Notes: generated from the letters alone by a model not told the origin. A stretch of DNA of 64,000 nt from Terfezia claveryi (GCA_015179025.1 WHUX01000187.1:39467-103466), one strand, 5' to 3'; counted from the stretch's first letter, positions 23,664-36,425 are shown. Numbers and translations are program-made.

Positions 23664-24690
23664 CTATAGTGTCTCCCAGAGACACTTATATTTTGCTGCC
23701 TCCCATGTCTCTTATCTGTCTCCCAAGGCACCTTGTATGTCCTTTCCTAACTTTCCTGTCTCTGAGGGCATCCTGTGCCTTACCAAGAATTTTCTGGCTC
23801 CCTGACGGTGCTATAGTGTCTCCCGGAGACACTTACATTTTGCTGCCTCCCATGTCTCCTATCTGTCTCCCGAGGCACCTTGTACATCCTTTCCTGACTT
23901 TCCTGTCTCTGAGAGCATCCTGTGCCTTACCAAGAATTTTCTGGCTCCCTGACGGCGCTATAGTGTCTCCCGGAGACACTTATATTTTGCTGCCTCCCAC
24001 ATCTCCTATCTGTCTCCCGAGGCACCCTGTACGTACCTGCCCGACTTCTTGTCTCTGAGGGCATCCTGTGCCTTACCAAGAATTTTCTGGCTCCTGACGG
24101 CGCTATAGTGTCTCCCAGAGACACTTATATTTTGCTGCCTCCCATGTCTCCCATCTGTTTCCCGAGGCACCTTGTACGTCCTTTCCTGACTTTCCTGTCT
24201 CTGAGGGCATCCTGTGCCTTACCAAGAATTTTCTGGCTCCCTCACGGCGCTATAGTGTCTCCCGGAGACACTTATATTTTGCTGCCTCCCACGTCTCCTA
24301 TCTGTCTCCCGAGGCACCTTGTACGTCCTTTCCTGACTTTCCTGTCTCTGAGGGCATCCTGTGCCTTACCAAGAATTTTCTGGCTCCCTGACGGCGCTAT
24401 AGTGTCTCCCGGAGACACTTATATTTTGCTGCCTCCCACGTCTCCTCTCTGTCTCCCAAGGCACCCTGTACGTACCTACCCGACTTCCTGTCTCTAAGGG
24501 CATCCTGTGCCTTACCAAGAATTTTCTGGCTCCCTGACGGCCCTATAGTGTCTCTCAGAGACACTTATATTTTACTGCCTCCGACATCCTACCACTCACA
24601 TCCTAATCTCCCATCTGTCTCCCGAGGCACCCTGTACGTACCTTTCCGACCTCTTGCCTCCCTGTGCGTCCTGTACATGCCTTCCCGACT
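23664..24690. repeat. 147-bp tandem repeat, about seven copies (left subterminal region of E)
   Basis: CTATAGTGTCTCCC recurs at 23664, 23811, 23958, 24103, 24250, 24397 and 24543 (intervals 147, 147, 145, 147, 147, 146). Each unit contains the palindrome GTGTCTCCCGGAGACAC and TACCAAGAATTTTCTGGCTC. The related but diverged unit starts at about 23450. Subterminal repeats of this kind are transposase-binding sites in other cut-and-paste elements; that role here is inferred. Confidence 0.9.
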
Positions 24691-24812
24691 CCTTGCCTCC
24701 CAGGACCCTCTGCTGTCTCTTTTGTGTCTGGTGTTTCCCCTTCCCATCCCATTTTCTCGTAGTCACTAATATTTACGATCTCATTGCATACCCTTACAGC
24801 TCATTTATCATT

Positions 24813-27800
24813 TCATGCATATAATTCATTCCACGTATTCAGATCTATTCTACTGTTTACCAACCATGTTTTCCCAGTCTCCAATGGGATAAGATGAGCC
24901 ATCCCCTCAATGTCCGCAATTCGGATCACATGCGTCCGTTTCCATTCCTCCCTAAGTTCCACCCGAATCATTCCCTCCTCCCCACTTGGCTTTGCTGGTC
25001 CCCGAAGACGCAAAAGGACCACCAGCGCAACCTCGTAGACTTTCCGCGTTTCGTCGTGAACACTGAACAGCCCTTCTAACTGCCCAACCATCCTTCTGTC
25101 AAGTTGACCCATTTGCAATTCCAACGGTGCATGCTCTTTCCGCAAATCCATACCCAGTCTGCCCTTGACTTGTCCCGCCCCCTGAAACCCTCTTTCCCAG
25201 TCCACCTAACTCTATGAATTGATTCTCCATCTCCTTGGAACTGTGGAACAGGAATCGCCAGTGTATTATAATAATATGATCTGTAGTTTCCTATCTTTTC
25301 AGTGTCTGGTGTACCTCTTGAGCTGTCCATATTCATCCTTAAATATTCACAGAACCACTCTGCCAGACCGGATACACCCAAGATACTACCAAGGGAAGAC
25401 AGTCGCATACCGCTGGAACCTTCTGCACTCTATTTACCTTCCAAGGTCGGACACTCAGCGGGTCGACTAAGCCGTTTTCATTTCCCGCCCGATATATCTC
25501 CACCTTCTGCGTTGTCAGCCAACATTTCCAAGACGTCAGCACCGAGATTTATGTCACGACTCCATGCAACCAAGTTAAGTTCCCGCATATGGATTGCATA
25601 GTCTCTTGAGACGATATCCAAGATTTGCTCGGCTGCGTCGACGCGGTTCGACCGCCGATAGGCATCCTTCAGGGGCTTGTGAAGGGCTTCTGTTATCTCG
25701 GTAGAGTACTGGGGGAGAGTTCCGAAATCGATTATCTGTGAATCATAATGCGACAAAAGGTGCAGCTTTGGAAAGTTGAACGTACCCTGCTGCAGGATCT
25801 CATGGACTGCTTGTTGCCTCTCTTCTCGATCATCTGCACCTTTTTTGGCCTTCTGAGTGGCCGTCAGCTTGAAATACTGATCTATTGTAGCCTGCCGTGC
25901 CTGGGCCTCTGCCAGATCCTTAGAAGCCTTCGCAGCCTCCCCACGATCTGCCTTACTTGCCCGAAATTCGCCGAAGATGTGCCTGAACTGATGGAATTCT
26001 TGTAGATACTGATTCATGTACTCTATTGTTTGTGGTGTGTGACTGCGATACTGTACCATTAGACAGAAATCTGTGAGAGCTTGCACACATCGAATTGCTA
26101 TCTTGGCATCTGCTTAACCAGCCGCAGAAAGACTTGGAACGTCTTGTATTTGCCGCAAAGCAGCCACAAACACGCCAAAATAATATGGTTAATACCCCTC
26201 ATTTCCGCACCACTCCACATTGTGATTTGCAATATCGCTTTTGTGGTTGACGGTATCCAGGATACGGTGGAATATTCTCCCATATCTTATCAAAAGCCTC
26301 GAGTCGCTTGTGCTTCTGTAAAAACCCCTAATCCATTCCATTAGGTGCTTTAGCACTCCAAGTAGGATATTATGCAGAATATCTCCACGTACCATGAGGG
26401 GTGGTATGATGCCCTTCTGTGTCCATAGTGCATTACGTAACAGTTTCATTCCTTCTCTGTCCAGTTTAGGAGTGTTAGCTGTTATTCGCCATCTCCGGAT
26501 TTTGGTGCACGTACTGGCCCACATCACCGGCCTGAAATAGCCTCTGATAGTCCACATGATCGCGTGTGCGATATGGCCTTTTGGAAGCATGCCCAATTGG
26601 TGCTTTGTAGCAATACATATGGGGCATCGATTTGTTTTGATACCATGGATGGTCACATTTTCCATGTGATCAGCAAGCCAACTCGAAAGGATGGGACACA
26701 ATTTCTGACTTTCTCATCAGCGCAGGCCACTTCATACCCTCTACCCTACCACCATTAGTTAGTAACGGACATTCACTGTCTGCAAATTTAAACCACTATC
26801 ATACCTCATATATGTGAACTAAGGGTTTTAAAATGCCTTCCAAAATTGTATGCTGGACCCTAGTGCATCATATTCCTGCTGCTTAGTAGAAAACCCTTTA
26901 ATTCCTTCAGTGCGTTTCGGCCCAATTGGTAGAAGGCCTATCAGGACCCATGCCTGTGCTGTGGGTTTGTTTCGAATGTGCGAGGGGATATTGCTAATGG
27001 ACATGAATAATGGCCACAATTTCTTATCCCAGAAAAATTGGTGAGAAATGTTTGATCCGACGTCAGTATAACTGGAACCAGTGTACAACCTGCTGGGAGG
27101 GTCATCTGAGGGATTCTCAGTGTCTTCAGTAAGCTTGCCATCCCAACATCTCTGGACCTACGACCATACCTGCGTTCTCCACCACCAATTGCCTATATGC
27201 ATATCTGTATATATTCGATTACCCCCTTTATCAAAATCTTGAACCGGCTCGTATACCAGATGCCCTGCAAATGTCCGCTGCTGGAGAAGATATGCTATAG
27301 TATGCTGAACGTCCTGATAATAGAATGCACAACCATGTTGAAGGTGGAAATCGACTGTTCCCCTATGCCATGGAGGTTGGTCTATAAGCTCCCGCATCTT
27401 ATTCCGCTAGGTGTGGCCAGATTTAAACTGGACACTGGCGGTCTCCGGTCGGTCAATAGGAAGTAGATTGTTCTTGAAGAACTTGTTAATCTGTTTTAAA
27501 GAGATCTTACTATCATGGAAGAACCGTGCCAACTTGTATTCATACACATTGGCAAACGGCAAAAGGGGATTATACTGCCGGCTTCGAACATACCGGAAAA
27601 TGCACTCCTTGATAACTTTGCCTGCAGCATGCTCTGGTGGAAGACGTTGAGAGCCCTGCTCACATTCCCGAGGTGACAGAGAAAGTCCGTAGGGGTCCGC
27701 AACATCCTGCGGCGTATCTCTATTATCATCATGAGCATGTGTGGTAGAAATCAATCTCCTCTTGGGACGCTTGGAGGATTGTGGCTTCGCTGAGCTGAGG

Positions 27801-27954
27801 GTGCGACTTCATTTGGAATTTGTCACTGGCTCCACCACGTCCACAATGGGCTCATTAGAGCAAGGTGTCACTGGCTGGTTGGGGTGCTGAACTCGGAGAT
27901 GTCGACCATAATAGCCTGCACTATTAAACTCAAAATGACAGTATTTGCACTGCA
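24813..27954 (-). pseudogene. Plavaka-type transposase of element E
   Basis: The start is MQCKYCHFEFNSAGYYGRHL at 27954, a C2H2 finger (C-x2-C-x12-H-x4-H). Plavaka landmarks follow: IYTDMHIGNWWWRTQ (about 27200), LPAGCTLVPVILTSDQT, FMSISNIPSHIRNKPTAQAW, a CPILSSWLADH...TNRCPIC segment (about 26700), PKLHLLSHYDSQII and EITEALHKPLKDAYRRSNR (about 25680), and a C-terminal segment ending at 24813. A 46-nt intron (27124-27169, GTATGG...AAG) restores the frame after WWWRTQ. In-frame stops (at about 27808, TGG in the E' copy; 27407) and a frameshift near 27050 mean this copy is probably inactive, or some breaks are unrecognised introns. The transposase would bind the element ends and cut and paste them. 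Confidence 0.8.
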
Positions 27955-28971
27955 TTTGATCTTGATGTCAGTTTGTAGGTACAAGTAAATTCTATAAGAG
28001 AACACTTACTGCCTATCTACTCCTCCATGAGATAGCGAACTACCGCATTGGACAAAGGGTGTCTGGCGGGTCTGGTGGTCTGGCCGGTACCAGCACTAAT
28101 GCAGATAAAAGACCAGAACTCCAACAAGTGTCTATAATCGTCTGCCTGTAATCCAATATTGTTCTGACATTATTGTAGAGATCTCGAGAGGCCGAGAAGG
28201 CGTCAAGTAAGGGCCAGAGAAGACTTGGACTAGCCTTGTTTGCCCTTATGCATGTGTACTAGCGCAAACTGGTGAACCGTACTACCATCGGTAGATCGAA
28301 CTAGATGGTGATGGGCTAGCACAGGCCTGATTGAGGATGTTCTATGCGACCACTTAGTTAGTCTCGAACCCGACCGCTCCTAGGGCCACTTAGTCTGATT
28401 GGCGACAACTGAGACTTGGACGAGTTTTCGGTAAATTTTCAAGCCCTCCGAGGCCTTTGACGGTCCGTCCCATGATAGCTTAATACAAGAATTGGTAAAC
28501 TAGCGCTGTACAGATTATTCTCCCGAGCCCAGAATTTTCTGGTGCCTATCACATCAAACTTGACCGTTTCTGGTAGGTACCGAGTGTATCTTGCCTCCTC
28601 CACAGGAGGGTGTTGTGCCAACCAGACTAATTTTGCCTGCCTCGGGAAGTCTAGCAAACACTTTGAGGAGGATTGTAGCTTCCATAAGACTCTAGGTATA
28701 ATGGTGAACAATTGCGAAGCATATATATAGAGGCTCTTGTATCCCACCCTCGTACTTCTTATTACACGTCTACTCACAAAGTTCACTTGAACTCTTCTGG
28801 TAAGCCAATCTCAGATATGGATTATCTGATTGTAGACTAACAAGGGAGTAGCCTGCCAATACGCCAATACCTTCATACTCATAGAGCCCCCTAGTTCCCT
28901 ATCAGTAGTAAGTGCCAGACCCTGGGTGGCTGCCTGTAGACTAACCAAAGCTAGTAGAAAATTGAAGCACG
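27955..28971. promoter_or_regulatory. Bidirectional intergenic region between transposase and gene A
   Basis: About 1 kb separates two divergent starts. It has recognisable homology to 42617-43622 in E', for example the CTAGTAGAAAAT block just before gene A and GAGGCTCTTGTATCCC/GAGGCTTTTATATCCCC about 240 bp upstream of it. No gene seen. It probably holds both promoters, an inference from layout and conservation. Confidence 0.5.
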
Positions 28972-29520
28972 ATGGCATCAGACGGTGACACGGAGTTTAC
29001 TATTAAGAAAGCCGCCGACAAAGTCGGCTTCTATGACAATGGAATCCCCACCAAATTGTATACTTTGTGGCGGAAACAAATTCACAGAGGAGTGCAAAAT
29101 TGGGACTGTTACGGTCCAGAGGAAGCTAAGACCAGTCGCTGGGACGCTTTCTGTGAATGGGCCGCGGGGCAACCCACAATGGCTCCTCATGGACAGCTCC
29201 AATACCATAACGATACCATCCGTAAGCATGTCAGAACCCTCTTCGACGACGTCGCAAAAAAGGTAAGGACCAGTCGCCTAGCAACATGGAGTGTAGTACA
29301 GCAAGCCCGAGCTGCCTACCGAGCAGCCAACAATGGGGGACCTGCCAATATAGAGCCTCCCCAGTGGCCCCTACCAGGCTCTCAGGTGCTGGGAGCAGCT
29401 ACCACCGGGCCGTCCTATATGCTAAGGAATCTGAAGGGGAAAGGCAGTACAACACTCCAGAACGCAACTACAGAGTCGAACGCTGAGAGGGCCAGGGTCA
29501 CTGCTAGAAGTCCCAACTAG
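28972..29520 (+). CDS. Gene A of element E: conserved protein of unknown function
   Basis: A single intact 182-codon frame starts at ATG 28972 (MASDGDTEFTIKKAADKVGF) and ends TAG 29520. I do not recognise the family. Conserved blocks shared with gene B and the broken copies A' and B' are: TIKKAADKVGFYDNGIP near residue 10; LYTLWRKQIHRGVQNWDCYG near residue 29; AAGQPTMAPHGQL near residue 64; a basic helix region with ARAAYRAAN near residue 112; and ATTGPSYMLRNLKGKGS near residue 140. Conserved Trp residues (LYTLW, QNWDC) suggest a small folded domain. No signal peptide or membrane segment. The gene is divergent from the transposase and sits upstream of B, so it is probably an accessory protein of the transposon. 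Confidence 0.75.
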   Translation: MASDGDTEFTIKKAADKVGFYDNGIPTKLYTLWRKQIHRGVQNWDCYGPEEAKTSRWDAFCEWAAGQPTMAPHGQLQYHNDTIRKHVRTLFDDVAKKVRTSRLATWSVVQQARAAYRAANNGGPANIEPPQWPLPGSQVLGAATTGPSYMLRNLKGKGSTTLQNATTESNAERARVTARSPN

Positions 29521-30151
29521 GCTTTTCTTGTTTTGTTTGCTTGATCAATTTCATTTTGAAGGGATAGGATTTTTTTTTTTTTCTTTTTTTTTTTTATTTA
29601 ATTTTTTTTTTTATCCGGATATTTTGATATTTTTTATATTTTGTTGTTTCTATTTTTCTATTATTGTTTTTTTTTTATTATTTTTTATTTTAATTTTTTT
29701 TAATGGTATCAATGGTATAATGTGGGGGCTGCTACTAGGCCATTCATTTCTTTGTATTTTCACCCTACAATGGATTTGAAAAGTATATGACTAGACCATG
29801 AACGTCATAAACCAGTCCACTAGGTGTAAGGCCAAGTTGGTACCATGAATACTTAGTTACAAAGGACAATATTAACTTATTTATGAGTTTGACCATACGT
29901 TCAAAGATCCTATAAGAAGATGCTGGGAATCCCGATGATTATTATTTGTTTGCTTTATTAGATACCGAATGCGGTAAGTATTTTCTCTCCACCATATTGG
30001 CTATTCAGGGTCACATATAAGACTGGGATATCCTTGTCCCGTATACCTACTCTTGAATCTAATTATCTACAGCTATTCTAGTAATTTTCTGGGAGATCTT
30101 CACCATATGTACACAGACTAACTACATTCGGAGATACATACATCAAAGTAA
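29521..30151. other. AT-rich spacer between genes A and B
   Basis: It begins with poly-T tracts (29566-29710), then AT-rich unique sequence whose counterpart in E' is split between 44192-44246, 53914-54159 and 60439-60823. No coding signal seen. It likely holds the 3' end of A and the promoter of B. Confidence 0.6.
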
Positions 30152-30777
30152 ATGCCTCCTAAAAGAAATAGGGCTGACGTCAACAGGGACAGTGCAGATG
30201 TGGATGAGCCTGAACCAACCATTAAGCGGGCTGCCGAGAGGGTTGGTTTTTTTGATCCAGGCATCCCTCCCCAACTCTACACACTATGGAGAGGGCAGAT
30301 TCATCGAGGAGTACAAAATTGGGATTGCTTTGGTTCTGGGGAGGCAGGATCGAATAAATGGGGGGCATTCTGCGAGAGGGCTGCTGGGCAGCCTGCAATG
30401 GCCCCTCGGGGGCAAGTGAACTATGATACGGACGACATACGCAGGTGTGTGTGGACCTTGTGTGAAGATATTGCAAAAAAGGCCAGGAATAGTAGACAAA
30501 ATATGTGGGAGGTGATATACAGAGCACGCGCAGCATATCATGCTGGGAACCCCAACGCACCAGCAGTGGAGCCCTGGAGGTGGCCGCTACCAGACGCACA
30601 GGAGCTTGGAGCTCCCTCGACGGGACCCTCATATATGCTGTACAATCCAAGGGGGAGAGCTAGTGTGGCCCTACTAAACCCTATAACGGAATCAAACGCG
30701 GAAAGAGACCGAAGATCTGCTCGCAGAGCAATGGGAGACCCTGGGTGTCCGGCTGCGGTAGTGCCGCCGCCGGCAGC

Positions 30778-31300
30778 TATAACGAGGGCTCCAGGGACAA
30801 GGCGACCAAGGGGTACACCGGGGTGAGGACAGGGATGAGGTAACACACACGTAGGAATGCTACGTGTGTGATCAGGGGAAAGGCTAGGAGCAAGGGCAAG
30901 AGGCAAGAGGGGCAGAGGGCAAGGAGCACGAGACACGCGGAGGCAGTTGCCGCGTGTGTCGGAGGGGGGCAGCTGTGCTGCAGAGTTATTCACGGGACAA
31001 GGCAAGACGAGGGGGTGTATAAGGGAGGTACACCTTCGCAGAGAGACAAGGTCCTGTATTAGGTATACAAGACGTTGGATGGGGATCCAACGACAGTACG
31101 AGGGACAGGCTCTATATATACATAACTCGGTCAGGGCAATGGGGGGAATAAGCTTCCCTATCTCGGAAGCCAAGGAAAAGGTAACAATAACAATAACCCA
31201 TCACCTGCGATCGCAGGTGATGACAAAGACAAAGACAACAATGGCAATGACCCATCACCTGCGATCGCAGGTGATGACAACTGAACACACGGTTGTTACA
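30778..31300 (-). repeat. G2 3' LTR with duplicated perfect palindrome
   Basis: 523 bp, paired with 36426-36948. A 24-bp perfect palindrome with core CACCTGCGATCGCAGGTG occurs at 31199-31222 and again at 31253-31276, near the U3 start. The CACGTAG/CTACGTG hairpin is at about 30848-30870 and a TATA-like CTATATATACATA at about 31110. Confidence 0.93.
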
Positions 31301-31440
31301 CTATCCCCCCTTTAGGCTGGAGCTCCAGCGACTAGGAGGCCTGGGCACGATAACCGGCAAAATCAACATAGAAGACAACAACAACGGTAGAAACAAGAAC
31401 CCCAACTCCAAACAACAACAAGAATGCAAAAGGTCTAACA

Positions 31441-34400
31441 TCATTCAACTGGGCGAGGCTTCCTCGAGTATCGTTGGTGGAACAGGGTGACCAAATCCTG
31501 CGCATTCTCCAAGTCCTCCGCAGGTTGCCAGGTAGTCTCCTCATCCCCTAACCACTTGACCTTATACTGAACTCGTCCGTAGTGTTTCCTTGAGTCCAGT
31601 ACCTCCTCAACCTCCCACTCCTCTTCACCTGTGATCACTACTGGAGGAGGTGGGGGGTGCTTTTGCCCGGGAACGGGATTGTCGGCGGCTGGCTCGATCT
31701 CCAAGACATGAACGACCGGATGGCGCTTGATATCCTTGAGAAACCTCAGCCGATAAGCATGAGTGCCCACAGCTGCTAACACCTCATAGGGGCCTAGGAA
31801 CTTGTGATCCAGCTTGCGAAATGGCCGTTCCGTTCGAAAGTGCCTGCTGGAGAGCCATACCTTGTCTCCTGGCTGATATATGGGGGCTGGCAACCATGAT
31901 CCATTGGCATACTCAGCTTGCCGGGCTTGCGCATATCCCAGCTCGGCTTTCAGAGTACGGTGGAGTTCAGCGATTCCAACCGCAAACTCCTTAGCTGGGG
32001 GGTGGGCTTTTTGCAGGGGCACTAGGCATCTACGAACCGGGGTTGCCAACCGTAATTAGCCAGGAAAGGGGAGGTTTTGGAGGATTCCGAGAACTGGTTG
32101 TTCGCGGCGAATTCGCAGGCGGCCAGCAACGAAACCCAGTTATCCTGCTGGTAATTGACAAAGGCCCGCAGATATTGCTTCATAATGGCGTTCATCCTAT
32201 CCGATTGGCCGTCCGTCTGGGGGTGATATGCCGTTGACTGGCGTACTTTGATCCCCAGAAGTTCGCAGAAGGCTTGCCAGAATTCTGAGGTAAACTGAGG
32301 GCCACGGTCGGATACAATCGACTTAGGAAGGCCATGGTATCGGAATACATTGTTGAGGTAGAGGTTGGCTAACTCTGGGGCGGAGCAGGTGTCCCGGCAA
32401 GGTATAACATGCCTCATTTTCATCAACCGATCTACCACCATCAAGATGGCATTGAACCCCGAATCTTCTGGTAACCCTGTCACGAAGTCCATAGTCAGGT
32501 GTAGCCATGGCCGATTAGGGATATCCAGAGGTTTCAGGGTCCCATACGGGGCATGGCGGACAGGCTTAGCACGCTTGCAAACGTGGTAGTTCCGTACGTA
32601 CCGTTCCACGTCCTTCCGTTGGTCAATCCATGTGTATTCCTTGGCTAGAAGCTCTAACGTTTTGGCCACTCCAGGGTGACCTGCAACCAGGCTGTTATGG
32701 TGTTCCTTGATCAATCGAAGGCGCAGCTCTCCTTCCGGCACATACAGCCGTTCGAGGTGGTAGAGGAGGCCTTCCTGGACGGTACACTCGGCTAGGGAGA
32801 TCTTGGGGTGGCGGCGCTGGCCAGAGTCCACTGCGGTGATAATTTCCTTGGCCAGGGGGTCGTCCTCATATGCCTGTCTCACTAGTTGTTGGAGGTCAGC
32901 CTCAGCTTCCACATCAGCCTCAGCCTCAGCTTCAGCTTCCGCAAGGGTATTGGCCGCCAGGTCGAGATTTTCGGGTTTCAGTACCACCTGATTCTGGTAC
33001 TTCAGCCTTTCATACCCCTCTTTAGGGAGATCTCCTGATCTCCTGGTCAGTGCATCCGGCTTACCACCAGCTTTTCCGGGTCGGTACTTGATCTTAAAGT
33101 TGAACCGAGAGAGGAATTCCGACCACCTGGCCTGCCGTCGGTTGAGCAGCTTGGTGGTGGTAAAGTACTTAAGGTTCTTATGGTCGGAAAGTACTTCGAT
33201 AATCCCCTTGGCTGACTCCAGGTGTGGCCTCCATTCCTCGAATGCTCGCACGATGGCCATCAGCTCCTTGTCATAGATCTCGTAGTTGCACTCAGCTGGG
33301 GAGTGTTTTTGCGAGAAGTAGGCCACTAGGTGGAGGATGCCGTTGACATACTGAGAGAGGATTCCCGTGGAGACATAATCGGAAGCATCGGTTTCGACGA
33401 TACATTCCTGGTCAGGGTCGAAATGTGCCAGGATCGGTGCTGAGCAGAAGGCTTCTTTGAGGTTCTGGAAGGCCAACTGAGCTTCTGGATTCCAGTCGAA
33501 GCGCCGGTCTTTTTTGGTCAGGGTGGTGAGGGGGGCTACGATCTTCGAATATCCCAGGATAAAACGCCAGTAGAAGTTGGCGAACCTCAGGAATGCCTGG
33601 ACATCCTTGAGATTCGCTGGGATTTGCCATTCCTGGACAGTGGTAACCTTGGTAGGGTCCATCCTGATGCCCTCCGTGGTGATGATTAACCCCAAATACT
33701 TGACCTCTTGCATATGAAACTCGCATTTCTTGGGCTTGAGGTACAATCCGGCTTGCTCCAGCTTTTCCAACACCTGCCGGACATGAATCTTGTGTTCTGC
33801 TAGGGTATCCGAATAAATCAAGATATCGTCGAGGTAAGCCATACAGAACACATCCAAGAAGTCTCGCAGGGAGTCATTGATAAAGTGTTGGAAAGAGGCC
33901 GGGGCGTTGGTTAAGCCGAAGGGCATGACATTGTACTCGAAGTGGCCATAGCGAGTTCGGAAGGCTGTTTTCCACTCCTCCCCCTCGGCAATCCGTACCA
34001 GGTTGTATGCCCCTCTCAAATCCAGTTTGGTGAACCATTTGGCCTTGGAAAGCCTGGCTAATGTCTCCTGGATTAGAGGCAGGGGATACCTGTTCTTGAC
34101 CGTTATCTCGTTCAGGCCACGATAGTCCACACACAACCGAAGAGAGCCGTCCGATTTTTTCACAAACAGCACAGGGGCACCCGCTGGAGAAGAGCTATGG
34201 CGAATGAAGCTCTTGTTGAGGTTTTCCTCCAGGTATTTCGTCAGGGCCTCCAGCTCCAACCGGGACATTCCGTAGAGGGGCCCATAGGTGGGGGTCTTAC
34301 CCTCTATCAGCGGAATAGTATGGTCATATGGCCGGTGGGGTGCGAGCTTTTCTGCAGCCTTCTCCGAGAACAGGTCGATGAATTCGTGGTATTCGTCCGG

Positions 34401-35219
34401 TACCATAGACTTCCACTCCTCCTTCGACCATGTCTTATTAATCTCCAGGTTCACCTCGTGTATGGACAGGGCATGAGCCTTCAGCTTGTGCCTCCTGGTG
34501 AGGTAAGTGAAAGCCCCTGCCCCGATGAAGCTAACGTTCAGAGGCTTTTGGGGAACAGGGGGTACAGGGGGAATAGGGGGCACAGGGGAAACAGGGGGCA
34601 CAGGGGGAACAGGGGGCACAGGGGGAACAGGGGGCACAGGGGGAACAGGGGGCACCGGGGGAACAGGGGAATGGGCATCGAGGTGCGCAGGCAGGTGCAC
34701 CACCTGAGTCGGGTGGATTATCGGGGTAAGCAAGGCACACAACCCAGTGACGGTGGCCTTTGGGTTCCCGCAGTGCTTTTTGCAATACTGGCTGTTGAAC
34801 TACAGGGTATAGGAGCCAAAGCTGACCGATACATTGTGCATTCTAAGCCAGGGGATTCCAAGGACAATTGGGTATTTGAGCTTTGTCACGAACATTGGGA
34901 GGTTTGCCTCGGAGTGATCCCCGACTAGGGCAAGCATGCACGCAATATCGGTGATATCCCTGGAGGAGATGGGTTGACCGTCATTGACATCCAGAACACG
35001 GGGGGTTTTGAGCTTGGACGTAGGTATGGAGAATTTACTGACAAAGGCCTGGTCAACGAATGCAATTCCTGAGGCTCCGCAATCTATGAGTGCTGACGTG
35101 GTAATTGTTCTATCATTATTGATTTTGAGGGAGATAGATACAACAAAATGCTCACTGAACAAGCGAGATTCGTCAACAACAGAAGAAGTGGAAGACACAG
35201 AAAATGCAGACAAAGACAA
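31441..35219 (-). pseudogene. G2 pol
   Basis: The frame starts at MSLSAFSVSS (35219). It holds protease IDCGASG (about 35085), a nonsense TAG at 34802-34800 (CAG in G3, within YTLQFNS), then an open frame of more than 900 codons to 32022. That covers a long Pro-Val repeat linker (34550-34680), RT ([10 protein letters not shown]), RNase H (ETDASDY), integrase HHCC and D,D core. A 1-bp deletion at about 32035 moves the end (31441-32049: integrase C-terminus, chromodomain YKVKWLGDEETTWQPAED) to another frame. G3 lacks both lesions, so they are secondary. Confidence 0.92.
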
Positions 35220-35260
35220 AGGTAAGCGGCCTGGAGCAGGTCTCTTGCTAGTGTTAGTAA

Positions 35261-36394
35261 CTAGGCAAGTGACTCTCCTTTTCCCGACTCTTCAACTTCT
35301 TCGATCCGTGATTCGGATATGACGTGGGCGGCCAGGGAGCGGTTCTTGCGGAGGGGACATGCCGCAATGAAATGGTCCCCCTTCCCACATGCAATACACA
35401 AACCCTCAGTGCGGCAACGGTCCCTTTCCTCCTGGGTAAGACGAGGCCTACCTGCTGACAGGTCCATGGGGGCAGCCCCACCCACTACCAAGGAGGGGTG
35501 CGCAGGCTTGTTGACTGGTTTGGGTGGTTGTTGTTGGGTGCGTGCTGTCAGAAATGGTGTACGGGGAGTCGAGGTCGGGAGTGTCTTTTGGGGGGCTCTG
35601 AGTGCCGCTGTCTGCTGTTCCACCTAGCTAGCTTGTTCAATAAGTCCCTCCAGGGTCTTGGTCGGTGAGCAGTAAACTAGAGCCTTTTTCAGCTCCAAGG
35701 TAAGCCCGTCTTTGAACTGATCGAGCTTGGCTTTGTCATTCCAATTGAGCTCTGCTGCTAGCTTGGAGAACTCAGCGACATAGGCTGACAGTTCGTTGTG
35801 TTTTTGCTTGAGGTCTCGCAGGGCCCTGCTGGCGGTTCCTTTAGGATCCGGGTCTCCGAAGGCTCGGTCCAGGATTGCCATTAGTGCTGGGATGTCTACC
35901 AGATCAATCCCCGTGGCCTTGACGAAGGGCTGTACCTGGTCTATGGCCTTACCTTCCAGTAGGCCATAGACGTATGAGAGCTGGTAGTGGACAGTGGGGA
36001 ACTTCGCCGAGTCCCCAGAGAGTTTTATCTGCACAGAGTTTTTCCATGCTCGTAGCCGGCCCCGGTCCCCATTAAACTTGGGCGGGGTGGGTAGGTCTTG
36101 TGTTTTCTGGTTTTTTGGACTATCGGTCAGGTCCAAAGCAAGAGTCAGTCTCCGGATAGTTATCCTGTCCTCTGCTGCATCTTCTCGGAGGAGGGTTATT
36201 TCATCTTCAGCTTCTCGGATTCGCCTTTCGGCTTTCTGAAGGTCCGCTGCTTGTTGTTCGCCGATGGCATAAGTATCTGTGAATATCTCGATCACAGTTC
36301 ATCGGTATGCTGATAGTTCTGTCGGGTCTGATGGGATCGGAGTCGCCCTCTAGGCTGCGAATCTATTGGTGGGTAGTGGAATGTTCGTGGACAT
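35261..36394 (-). pseudogene. G2 gag
   Basis: It starts MSTNIPLPTNRF (ATG complement 36394). A coiled-coil-like segment (QKAERRIREAEDEITLLRED), the capsid block PTPPKFNGDRGRLRAWK, LDRAFGDPDPKGTASRALRD, and a CCHC knuckle CIACGKGDHFIAAC (about 35380) follow. Three in-frame stops interrupt it: TAG near 36352, TGA near 36298, and TAG at 35624-35626, where G1 has Arg in QASRVEQ. No frameshift is needed. Gag and pol are in different frames separated by about 40 nt. Confidence 0.9.
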
Positions 36395-36425
36395 CGTACC
36401 GGTTGGTCTGAAAGATCCAACGTAG

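Noticed and set aside
23435..24058. 207-codon plus-strand frame in the left array of E
   Set aside because: It is only the 147-bp repeat read through; 147 is a multiple of three, so frames stay open by chance.
34197..34928. Long plus-strand frame opposite G2 pol
   Set aside because: It is an antisense shadow of the Pro-Val linker and RT of G2; the same shadows appear opposite G1 and G3, and no protein family fits.
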